Assembly (NCBI RefSeq): GCF_900184685.1
Contig: NZ_FXXL01000007.1
Coordinates: 806,001 to 870,000, forward strand
DNA length: 64,000 bases
Direction: 5' to 3'
From: Butyricimonas sp. Marseille-P3923
GTDB taxonomy: Bacteria; Bacteroidota; Bacteroidia; Bacteroidales; Marinifilaceae
The position numbers and the translations under genes were made by a program. Shown here piece after piece: positions 8,871 to 16,768 of the stretch. The notes under the pieces were generated by a model. The model was not told the DNA's origin. It was given only the letters and a program-made list of their open reading frames with translations, and ran no database searches. The first letter of the stretch is position 1. Each line of letters begins with the position of its first letter.

Positions 8871-9998
8871 TTATCTACTCCCAGAAATTATATATCCTAA
8901 TTGCTCGCTATTTACGAACTCAACATCCGGCCAATGTTTCAATATTTCTTGCAACAAATATTTTAACTTTTTCAAACTTTTATCTCTGTTTTCCGGAAAT
9001 ATACCACCTATAAAATTCACCCGATGAGAATTTATTGCAGCAGGTTTTCCCCAACGAAAAGCAATTTTTATCTCAGTCAAACACAGATCCACCCAATCAA
9101 AACTTTGATTCCGGGAAGGCTCAAATGTACAATTACGACGCCAATAAAGTTGTCCCCAAGGATTACGATACCCCCAAAAATGATTTTGAAGTTTCAAACG
9201 ACCACCACCTTGTGGTAAAAATTGCTGACCACACTGCAAAAAATCTACTCCTTGTTTCGCAAGTTCTTCACTCAATTCATTTCCGCAAATTCCACAACAA
9301 GGAACAAATGAAACGGACTGAAAACCAAACAACTTTTCAAACTGTTGTAATCCATCTTGCACAATAACATTCAACTCTCTTTGATGCTCTTCACTATCAT
9401 AATCAAAAGCGGCAAAATAATTTAAAGGATAAACTTTCATCGAATTTTTCATTTCAGAACTTATCACAGCTCTTTTCTCGAAAGCCATTTGTTCTTTCTC
9501 TATTGAAACATTAATTGCCTTCATCCATCTTCTCACGTTTATATGTTCTCGACCATGAAATTGTGGATAAAAAATTCGATTTTCTATTCCTTCTCTCCAT
9601 AAAGACATCATATTATCTTGATAAGAATAACGCTTATAAGTGTCACTTATCAATTCATAGTGATAAACTTGTCTATCTGATGCCTCTATTTTATCAAAAT
9701 CCGGATTTGCCACAACAGTACAGGGAGTGATTACAGCCGAATGCCCATTACGATCTTTCACGGAAGATAATACATCAAATAATGCCGTAAAATCTTCTGC
9801 ACTTTCCAAAGAATCATATTTGTCAAAATATGAATTATCAACTTCCAATCCTTCCTTTAACAAGCACTCATATACCTTTCGAGAGGGCATCCGGATACTC
9901 CCCCAGTCATCACTCTCTATAACAACAAGCTTTCTCTTGGAACTCCACCCTCTAGCATTCACATAATTTTTAGCTAACTTCCGCTTTAGTGTCAGCAT
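8871..9998 (-). CDS. NodB-like polysaccharide deacetylase family protein (copy 2)
   Basis: 375 aa, the same length as the copy at 6784. It shares KLVVIESDDWGSIRMPS, DKYDSLESAEDFTALFDVLSSV, FYPQFHGREHINVRRWMKA and PAAINSHRVNFIGGIFPENRDKSLKKLKYLL with that copy. The paired Asp and the H-x3-H are kept, so both copies look catalytically competent. The middle region differs: VSFVPCCGICGNELSEELAKQGVDFLQCG, with four Cys, replaces a Cys-poor stretch in copy 1. The two may therefore act on different sugars. It follows the EpsG-type polymerase gene by 7 bases. No signal peptide is seen. Confidence 0.72.
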   Translation of the reverse strand: MLTLKRKLAKNYVNARGWSSKRKLVVIESDDWGSIRMPSRKVYECLLKEGLEVDNSYFDKYDSLESAEDFTALFDVLSSVKDRNGHSAVITPCTVVANPDFDKIEASDRQVYHYELISDTYKRYSYQDNMMSLWREGIENRIFYPQFHGREHINVRRWMKAINVSIEKEQMAFEKRAVISSEMKNSMKVYPLNYFAAFDYDSEEHQRELNVIVQDGLQQFEKLFGFQSVSFVPCCGICGNELSEELAKQGVDFLQCGQQFLPQGGGRLKLQNHFWGYRNPWGQLYWRRNCTFEPSRNQSFDWVDLCLTEIKIAFRWGKPAAINSHRVNFIGGIFPENRDKSLKKLKYLLQEILKHWPDVEFVNSEQLGYIISGSR

Positions 9999-10005
9999 AA
10001 TTCAC

Positions 10006-11250
10006 TTACATTAATAAATCAATATATTTTATAATAGGATAATTATCATTCATGAAGAAAACGGTAAAAAAATTTCCACACAACAAATTAAATATTCCGA
10101 TAGCATAAAATCCTTCTCTTATTTGAAACAAAATAACATACAATAAAAAAGGAATACTATACTTTATCCAATACCTCGTTCTACTATTTATAATCTGATC
10201 CGATAATAACAGACAAAACAATGCATATAAACAAAAATTTCCTAGATCTAAAAAACGAACACCCCAAGGAGCCATATTAATAATTAAACACAAAGAAGCT
10301 AACAGAAGTGACACTACAAAAAAACGCCTTAAAAAAGCAGAACTTTCAATCCGTTGTTTTCCTTTTATATAAAACAGTAAAACAAAAAAAACATTCAATC
10401 CCATTGTTACATATTTACCAGAATCAGCAAACCAATTACGAGATGCTTTATATTCAAATGTCAAATAACCAATCGTATTTTCAGCATAATTTTCTGGCAA
10501 TATTTTTGCTAGAAACCTTTCCAAGATAGTAAGATCAAAATTGTTAAGTAAATTTATCCCCAAGAATAATATAAGATAAGGTAAAATTTTGCGAGATGGC
10601 AAAAACAAACCTAAAAAGGCGACAAATATAGGATACAAAAAAGTATAATGAATTAAAAAACTGCAAAAACAATATATCAAATAATACCATTTTCGACAAT
10701 AGATATAAGATAATACTCCATATAAAAAAATATATAACGCCGTCCACCAACGTACTCCGTTTATTTTCCAAATCGGAGCTATTAATATTAAAAATACAAT
10801 TAGAATTTTCACGTAAAAATCATTCGTTTTACAGAGTCTTATAATTAACCAAGCTACCTTAGCATAAAAAAAACCCATCACAGTCGCCACAACACAAAAA
10901 AATATTTGAGGATTTCCTGTAAAACGAGATACAACATATAGTAAAAATGAAGCATAATAATCAAAACGCTCTCCTCTAAGAGCTAAATAATCACTCAAAG
11001 AAATATGAGGCATATCATAAGCCTGCATCAAATAAAGAGCATAACGTTCAGAGTCGGCACCATCTCCTAATAAACCACCTCCTTCTGAGAAATAAATAAA
11101 TGCTAAACCAAAATAAATACAGAAAAGAAAGAACAATTTTTCTGATTTGTCCCAATTCAAATGTTTTATAGAATACACTACCCCTCCCAATGGATATAAC
11201 AATGTTAATAAAACACTCGCAATATATCGTTTTGTCAAAATCTCAGACAT
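10006..11250 (-). CDS. EpsG/Wzy-type polysaccharide polymerase
   Basis: 414 aa and very hydrophobic, with about ten predicted membrane segments. The first periplasmic part reads YFSEGGGLLGDGADSERYALYLMQAYDMPHISLSDYLALRGERFDYYASFLLYVVSRFTGNPQIFF. This is the D-x-x-R-Y and E-x-x-Y/F-x-x-L arrangement of the EpsG family. These proteins polymerise lipid-linked repeat units on the periplasmic side in Wzx/Wzy pathways. It is the only polymerase candidate in the window and adjoins the flippase gene, whose stop it touches at 11250. Very AT-rich, as expected for serotype-specific genes. Confidence 0.87.
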   Translation of the reverse strand: MSEILTKRYIASVLLTLLYPLGGVVYSIKHLNWDKSEKLFFLFCIYFGLAFIYFSEGGGLLGDGADSERYALYLMQAYDMPHISLSDYLALRGERFDYYASFLLYVVSRFTGNPQIFFCVVATVMGFFYAKVAWLIIRLCKTNDFYVKILIVFLILIAPIWKINGVRWWTALYIFLYGVLSYIYCRKWYYLIYCFCSFLIHYTFLYPIFVAFLGLFLPSRKILPYLILFLGINLLNNFDLTILERFLAKILPENYAENTIGYLTFEYKASRNWFADSGKYVTMGLNVFFVLLFYIKGKQRIESSAFLRRFFVVSLLLASLCLIINMAPWGVRFLDLGNFCLYALFCLLLSDQIINSRTRYWIKYSIPFLLYVILFQIREGFYAIGIFNLLCGNFFTVFFMNDNYPIIKYIDLLM

Positions 11251-12728
11251 TACCTTTGAATTAACTGCTTTAATGAGTTTAGATAACTTATTCTCAAAAT
11301 GATTCCACTTCCTACAAGTAAAACATAGAACAAAATTCCAGATATTATCAATCGCAAAAATGTTGTGGATATATTATCATAAAATCTACTACACCAAAAA
11401 ACAAAGATAATTACAACAAAAACGTGTAGTACAATTCTCAAAAGGCCTACTATAGCAGATTTTGAAATAATAATCACCCTTTCTTTATAACGTAAATAGA
11501 TATATGGACAAATGTTACGTAAAAATACTTGCATCATCACAAAAACAAAGGCAATCATTACAGGAGAACTTACATTTAAATAAAATAGCAAAGCATTTAT
11601 GAACAGTAATAACAAAGTACATATAAAATCAAATATGAACAATACCTTTGTTTTACCTATACCAACTAACATCACTTGTAATGGTATTATTTCACTCAAG
11701 TTATAAATTAAATTAATTTGAAAAAATACATAAGAAGTTGTATATTGTTCACCATATAACAATAACATGATCTCTTTAGAAAAAGAAAAACAAAATATAC
11801 ATAGAGGTATAATAATCAATCCCATTTCATAAATCGCTTTGTTAAAAAACACAACACTTTCATCCAAACAATTTTCATTTTTGCTTTTAGAAAACAAGGG
11901 GATCAACATCTTCCGTACAGGAGTAACTATAATACCAATAAAAGGCAATGGTAAAAATCCATTAGCAAATTCAGCAAAAGCTTCTGTTCCAAAATTTCTA
12001 CTAATCAAAACCTGATTAATCGAATTATAAAAAAGTAATATACAACTAGAACCCAATATCGGCAAAGAATAGCTTAATACTTTTTTCATAATTCTCGGCA
12101 CTTTAATTAATTCATTCACATTACAATAAGGCCGATTCTTTAAATATAAGGCGACAAAAAATGCAATCACGGCTGCAAATCCCCAACCTACAATAGCAAC
12201 TTCATAGGAATTTCGATATAAAAGTACAGGTAGTACGATACAAACAAGCATTAAAATCCTTGTAATCGTATTATATATTGCTACATATTTTGTATTTTTA
12301 TTAACAATATAAATTCCTTCCAATCCCAATGTAGGCAACGTGAAAAAGGGGAAAGGTGAAAACAATTTCAATCCTTTTGCTAACTCCGGGTTATTTAAAA
12401 ATTGAGCTATAGGTTCTGCAGAAAAAAATAGTGTTATAGATAATAATCCTCCGGAAAAAAAAAGAATTTGATTAATTCTTTTTACGATATACTTACCCTC
12501 TGCTAAAGAATACCTAGGCAAAAAATAAGAAAATACACTTGGAAGACCTGCCTCAAATATAACTAACAATGTACTATAAACGAACATAATCTGTTTATAA
12601 GTTCCGTATTCTACCTTATCAAAAAATCGGGACAAAATGGCAGCACTTACAAGCGAAACAAATATACTTGAGATAGAACTAATACCTAACCAAAAGGCTT
12701 GATGTATATTACTCTTATTGTTTATCAT
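11250..12728 (-). CDS. wzx: Wzx-type oligosaccharide flippase
   Basis: 492 aa with roughly 12-14 hydrophobic segments along its whole length. The N-terminus NIHQAFWLGISSISSIFVSLVSAAILSRFFDKVEYGTYKQIMFVYSTLL matches the MOP-superfamily polysaccharide transporters (RfbX/PST type), including the L-S-R-x-x-x-x-x-x-Y/F-G pattern in the first helix pair. It should move undecaprenyl-linked repeat units across the inner membrane for the EpsG-type polymerase encoded next. The start lies 24 bases after the acyltransferase stop. No specificity can be read from the sequence. Confidence 0.92.
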   Translation of the reverse strand: MINNKSNIHQAFWLGISSISSIFVSLVSAAILSRFFDKVEYGTYKQIMFVYSTLLVIFEAGLPSVFSYFLPRYSLAEGKYIVKRINQILFFSGGLLSITLFFSAEPIAQFLNNPELAKGLKLFSPFPFFTLPTLGLEGIYIVNKNTKYVAIYNTITRILMLVCIVLPVLLYRNSYEVAIVGWGFAAVIAFFVALYLKNRPYCNVNELIKVPRIMKKVLSYSLPILGSSCILLFYNSINQVLISRNFGTEAFAEFANGFLPLPFIGIIVTPVRKMLIPLFSKSKNENCLDESVVFFNKAIYEMGLIIIPLCIFCFSFSKEIMLLLYGEQYTTSYVFFQINLIYNLSEIIPLQVMLVGIGKTKVLFIFDFICTLLLLFINALLFYLNVSSPVMIAFVFVMMQVFLRNICPYIYLRYKERVIIISKSAIVGLLRIVLHVFVVIIFVFWCSRFYDNISTTFLRLIISGILFYVLLVGSGIILRISYLNSLKQLIQR

Positions 12729-12752
12729 AAAACATTAAAAATGACATTAATC

Positions 12753-13724
12753 CTACCCAATTAAAAACTTACCCACTTTTGTCATTAGGAGTAGTTTACT
12801 ACATAAAAAAGATAGAGATATTGAAATAACAGCAATGACCCATGGAAGAAAATATGTACTACAATACAAGTATAATGGCGTATGATATAATATCAACATG
12901 ATAATTATTTGTTGAAAAATATAAGCACCATAACATTCATCGTTTAATTTGTTTACAAATTTAATTGGAGTATAATTTCTCGAAATTTTTAACGCTACTC
13001 CAAGCAAAGCAATTCCCGCCAAAAAAGAGGAAAAAGTTCCAATCAAAGGTATCGATACAATTCTGTTTACATCAAAAAGATAAACAATAAATACACAAAA
13101 CCATAAAAATAAAAGTAGTAATGAATACTTTTCAATAATATTAGTTTTTCCATAAAGAAGATATCCTAAAATGATAAAAGGAAGGTAATGAAACACAACA
13201 TTCAAAAATGTAATGTCTAATACTCGAACAACCACCAATAGAGCCAAACTACAAATAAAACTAGTTATCGGCAATCTATCTATCATTGGTTGGAATATTT
13301 TTAGCAAACAAAAGTTAGCGAATATCACCGGCAAAAACCACAAGTGACCAGTCCCTTTCAATAAATTTGCAATGACTGTTTTTACATCAACTAACAATTC
13401 TGGCTGTAAAATCACAATGTATAAAATACTAAAAATAAAACATGGAAAATAGATTCGTTTAAACTTCATAAAAATAAAATTCCATGTAGAAGACGCTAAA
13501 TATTTATCTTTTTTATATGCGAATAAATAACCCGAAACCATCACAAATGCTCCTAAATGAATAAAGAATGGATTCAAAAACTGATAAAAATAAACAGACT
13601 CTATTCCAATAGTATTTTCCCATGCGCCACTATAAATAGCAAAGCAATGGCCAATTATAACACCAACTATTAATACTGGACGCAGAAAAATGATTTCATT
13701 TAATTGCTTAGATTTAAATATCAT
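12753..13724 (-). CDS. Membrane O-acyltransferase (acyltransferase 3 family)
   Basis: 323 aa with about ten membrane helices. The first segment carries FLRPVLIVGVIIGHCFAIYSG, whose His after the helix is the family's catalytic residue. FFIHLGAFVMVSGYLFAYKKDKY and FKRIYFPCFIFSILY follow as in OafA-like acyltransferases. GTGHLWFLPVIFANFCLLK is the conserved H-L-W-F/Y block. The family carries acyl groups across the membrane to decorate surface sugars. It is the first gene of the AT-rich block, about 100 bases downstream of tviB, with no gene in that gap. A host-like start at ATG 13724 is the only reasonable one. Confidence 0.87.
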   Translation of the reverse strand: MIFKSKQLNEIIFLRPVLIVGVIIGHCFAIYSGAWENTIGIESVYFYQFLNPFFIHLGAFVMVSGYLFAYKKDKYLASSTWNFIFMKFKRIYFPCFIFSILYIVILQPELLVDVKTVIANLLKGTGHLWFLPVIFANFCLLKIFQPMIDRLPITSFICSLALLVVVRVLDITFLNVVFHYLPFIILGYLLYGKTNIIEKYSLLLLFLWFCVFIVYLFDVNRIVSIPLIGTFSSFLAGIALLGVALKISRNYTPIKFVNKLNDECYGAYIFQQIIIMLILYHTPLYLYCSTYFLPWVIAVISISLSFLCSKLLLMTKVGKFLIG

Positions 13725-13825
13725 ATAATATTATTAAAAAAAACATACTCTATTGGAAGTTTAAATAGAAGCAAGAACCTAGGCTATAATAATCTACAAT
13801 GACTCTGTGAATTTACATTCAAAAA

Positions 13826-15091
13826 TTATAATCTACTATCAATAATATCTTTTTCCAAAACTCCTTTCACATCAAAAACCACATGTTGCTCTTTCAATAA
13901 AGATAGAACATCCATCCCCTCGAATAGGGAATGAGCGACAGCCATAATGACCGCATCATATTTTTCAATGTGCAATTTATTCTCTATATCAACACCATAT
14001 TCATGTCGCACAATCTCCAGATTTGCCCACGGATCAAAAACCGTAATATCAAGATTATACTCCTTCAATGCCTTGTATATATCAATTACTTTGGTATTCC
14101 GAACATCCGGACAATTTTCCTTGAACGTGAATCCCATGATCAAAACCTTAGAACTCAATACTTGAATGCCTTTCTTTAACATTAACTTAATTACCTCATT
14201 CGCCACGTGTTCCCCCATCCCGTCGTTCATCCGACGTCCGGCCAAAATAATCTCGGGATTATACCCGTGCCGTTGGGCACATTGAGCCAGGTAATAAGGA
14301 TCCACACCTATACAATGTCCTCCGACTAATCCCGGTTTGAAGGGTAAAAAGTTCCACTTCGTGGAGGCAGCTTCAAGTACATCCTGCGTGTCAATTCCAA
14401 GTTTATTAAAGATCTTAGATAATTCGTTCACGAAAGCGATATTGATATCCCGTTGCGAGTTCTCGATCACCTTGGCAGCTTCCGCCACCTTGATACTCGG
14501 GGCAAGGTGTGTCCCTGCCAAAATAACGGAAGCATAAATCTCGTTTACTTTTTGGCCAATCTCGGGAGTCGAGCCGGAGGTTACTTTCTTGATTTTCTCC
14601 ACCGTGTGCAATTTATCTCCTGGGTTGATTCGTTCCGGGGAATAACCGGCAAAAAAGTCTTCGTTGAATTTCAACCCCGACACTTTTTCCACCACGGGTA
14701 TGCACTCCTCTTCCGTTACCCCGGGATAAACCGTTGACTCGTAAACAACGATATCTCCCTTGGAAATGACCTTCCCCACCGTGGTACTCGCCCCATACAA
14801 GGGTGTTAAATCCGGATTATTATTTTTATCCACGGGTGTCGGCACCGCCACCACGTAAAAATTGCAATCCCGAATATCCTCGATACTTGATGTGCAAACG
14901 AAACCGTTAGCGATTGCCGATTGCAACAATTCGTCACTCACTTCCAGGGTTGCGTCATGTCCCGCCATCAAGGCATCCACCCGCCTTTGGTTCATGTCAA
15001 AGCCTATCGTTTTATATCTTGTTGAAAACAACCGGGCAAGGGGTAAGCCCACGTATCCCAGTCCGATCACGCAAATTCTGACGTCTTGCAT
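13826..15091 (-). CDS. tviB: UDP-N-acetyl-hexosamine 6-dehydrogenase (TviB/WbpO type)
   Basis: 421 aa. RICVIGLGYVGLPLARLFSTRY is the NAD-binding motif. AVPTPVDKNNNPDLTPLYGAS, YESTVYPGVTEEECIPVVE and GYSPERINPGDK are family signatures, and the catalytic Cys is in GLVGGHCIGVDPYYLAQ. VLIMGFTFKENCPDVRNTKV opens the C-terminal domain. These features match the branch acting on UDP-GlcNAc or UDP-GalNAc, not the UDP-glucose branch. With the epimerase encoded just upstream it should make UDP-N-acetyl-galactosaminuronate. It is more GC-rich than the genes downstream and marks the end of the conserved part of the locus. Confidence 0.92.
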   Translation of the reverse strand: MQDVRICVIGLGYVGLPLARLFSTRYKTIGFDMNQRRVDALMAGHDATLEVSDELLQSAIANGFVCTSSIEDIRDCNFYVVAVPTPVDKNNNPDLTPLYGASTTVGKVISKGDIVVYESTVYPGVTEEECIPVVEKVSGLKFNEDFFAGYSPERINPGDKLHTVEKIKKVTSGSTPEIGQKVNEIYASVILAGTHLAPSIKVAEAAKVIENSQRDINIAFVNELSKIFNKLGIDTQDVLEAASTKWNFLPFKPGLVGGHCIGVDPYYLAQCAQRHGYNPEIILAGRRMNDGMGEHVANEVIKLMLKKGIQVLSSKVLIMGFTFKENCPDVRNTKVIDIYKALKEYNLDITVFDPWANLEIVRHEYGVDIENKLHIEKYDAVIMAVAHSLFEGMDVLSLLKEQHVVFDVKGVLEKDIIDSRL

Positions 15092-15105
15092 AGTAATTCG
15101 TTTTA

Positions 15106-16074
15106 TTATAGATTATTCCAGTACCATTTCACCGCTTCCTGCAACCCTTGCCTCATGCTGTATTGCGGGGTGTATCCCAATAACGATTTCGCTTTGTCAA
15201 TGCTTGCCAAAGAATGAGGGATATCTCCCACCCGGTTCGGCCCGTGTAATACCTTGATGTTTCTTATTTCTCCGTCAAATTCTCCCAAGAATTCTTTCAA
15301 GTAACCCACCAGCTGGTTCAACGTCGTCCGCTCCCCAAACGCCGTGTTGTAAATTTGATTCACCGCATCCGCATTTGCCGTGGTCAAGGCCAGTTCATTC
15401 ATCTGTATCACGTTATCAATATACGTGAAATCCCTGCTGTACTCCCCGTCCCCGTTGATCACCGGGCTTTCGTGTCGCATCAACTGCTTCACGAACAAGG
15501 GAATTACTGCCGCATAAGCCCCGAAAGGATCTTGTCTTCTCCCAAACACGTTAAAATAACGCAATCCAATATATTCCATACCATATGTCCGAGCGAAAAC
15601 GTCAGCGTAAAGCTCGTTCACGTATTTCGTTATAGCATAAGGAGAAAGTGGTCTACCTATTACATTTTCTACTTTGGGTAAAGATTGACTATCCCCGTAA
15701 GTGGAAGAGCTCGCTGCAAAAACGAAACGTTTCACCCCGGCATCCCGGGAAGCAACCAGCATGTTCAAGAAACCGCTTATATTAACTTCATTACTTGTAA
15801 TCGGATCTTTAATACTGCGAGGAACAGACCCCAATGCAGCTTCATGCAAAACATACTCCATTCCCTCCACCGCTTTTTGACAATCCTCCATTTGACGAAT
15901 ATCTCCCACGATCAACTTGAACATCATCGGGTAACGTTCTGTTAAAGGAAGTATATTTTCAATTTTTCCCGTCGCAAAATTATCCAGGCAACGAACTTCA
16001 TGGCCTGCTTGTAACAAATACTCACAAAGATTAGAACCGATAAACCCAGCTCCTCCAGTAACTAATATTTTCAT
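15106..16074 (-). CDS. tviC: UDP-N-acetylglucosamine 4-epimerase (TviC/WbpP-like SDR)
   Basis: 322 aa extended short-chain dehydrogenase. MKILVTGGAGFIGSNLCEYLL is the NAD-binding G-x-x-G-x-x-G. VLHEAALGSVPRSIKDP, VFAASSSTYGDS and the catalytic Y-x3-K in PLSPYAITKYVNELYADVF follow. The block GLRYFNVFGRRQDPFGAYAAVIPLFVKQL is characteristic of WbpP/TviC enzymes that interconvert UDP-GlcNAc and UDP-GalNAc or their uronic forms. The gene lies 14 bases upstream of tviB, the same pairing as in Vi-antigen type pathways. It follows the CpsB-like phosphatase by 7 bases. Confidence 0.92.
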   Translation of the reverse strand: MKILVTGGAGFIGSNLCEYLLQAGHEVRCLDNFATGKIENILPLTERYPMMFKLIVGDIRQMEDCQKAVEGMEYVLHEAALGSVPRSIKDPITSNEVNISGFLNMLVASRDAGVKRFVFAASSSTYGDSQSLPKVENVIGRPLSPYAITKYVNELYADVFARTYGMEYIGLRYFNVFGRRQDPFGAYAAVIPLFVKQLMRHESPVINGDGEYSRDFTYIDNVIQMNELALTTANADAVNQIYNTAFGERTTLNQLVGYLKEFLGEFDGEIRNIKVLHGPNRVGDIPHSLASIDKAKSLLGYTPQYSMRQGLQEAVKWYWNNL

Positions 16075-16081
16075 TTTTTAT

Positions 16082-16765
16082 CTATGAATTTGATATATAT
16101 TTTCTGATCACCTCCACGTGTCTCATCCCGTGTACATCCCCCGCATAATAATCGATCAATCCCGCCGCGTGCAATTTCTCCGCTCCCTGTTGAGCTTTCT
16201 TGCCGTAATACCCGGCAAACGAGAGGATATTTACCTGCAAATGGCAATTCCTGTTTTTTAATTCTTTTCCGTGGCGAACAATGTCATCCGCCAAAAAGGC
16301 GTAACGTTCCGGGTGAGCCAACACGACCTCGTACCCCTTAGTCTGTAACTCGAACACCACCCGATCAAAAAAAGGCGATGGGGATAAAAAGTTGTGTTCC
16401 ACCAGTACCCGATTTTCGTCCCCGGACAAGATCTCTCCCCGTTCAATCAAACCCAACATGTACTCGCCCACGCAATACTCGGCTCCCAGGTCCAACTCTA
16501 TCCCGATCCCTTCCTTTCGCAAACCAGCTCGAAGATTTTCCAACAGGGGATAAAGATTCTCACGTCCATTCATCAAGGAGGGAAAATAAACATGGGAAGT
16601 ACTCGTCACCCGTTTCACCCCCAGCCCGGCTAATCCCTTCAACACGACAAGTGCCTCATCATAAGTCCTAACCCCGTCATCCACACCCGGAAGGATGTGC
16701 GAATGAATGTCGCGCGTGTAATCAAAACGCACTTTATCCCGCTTTCGATACCACCACATGCTCAC
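16082..16765 (-). CDS. CpsB/YwqE-type tyrosine-protein phosphatase (PHP domain)
   Basis: 227 aa. YTRDIHSHILPGVDDGVRTYDEAL is the N-terminal metal-binding motif of the PHP-fold tyrosine phosphatases. The next ligands are in TSHVYFPSLMNGRENL, LDLGAEYCVGEYM, NRVLVEHNFLSPSP and VVLAHPERYAFLADD, with the final D-V-H in YYAGDVHGMRHVEVI. It should dephosphorylate the tyrosine tail of the Wzc kinase encoded 3 bases upstream, cycling the export machinery. Cytoplasmic, with no signal peptide. Length is a little below the usual 240-250 residues, but all motifs are present. Confidence 0.92.
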   Translation of the reverse strand: MSMWWYRKRDKVRFDYTRDIHSHILPGVDDGVRTYDEALVVLKGLAGLGVKRVTSTSHVYFPSLMNGRENLYPLLENLRAGLRKEGIGIELDLGAEYCVGEYMLGLIERGEILSGDENRVLVEHNFLSPSPFFDRVVFELQTKGYEVVLAHPERYAFLADDIVRHGKELKNRNCHLQVNILSFAGYYGKKAQQGAEKLHAAGLIDYYAGDVHGMRHVEVIRKYISNS

Positions 16766-16768
16766 TCT

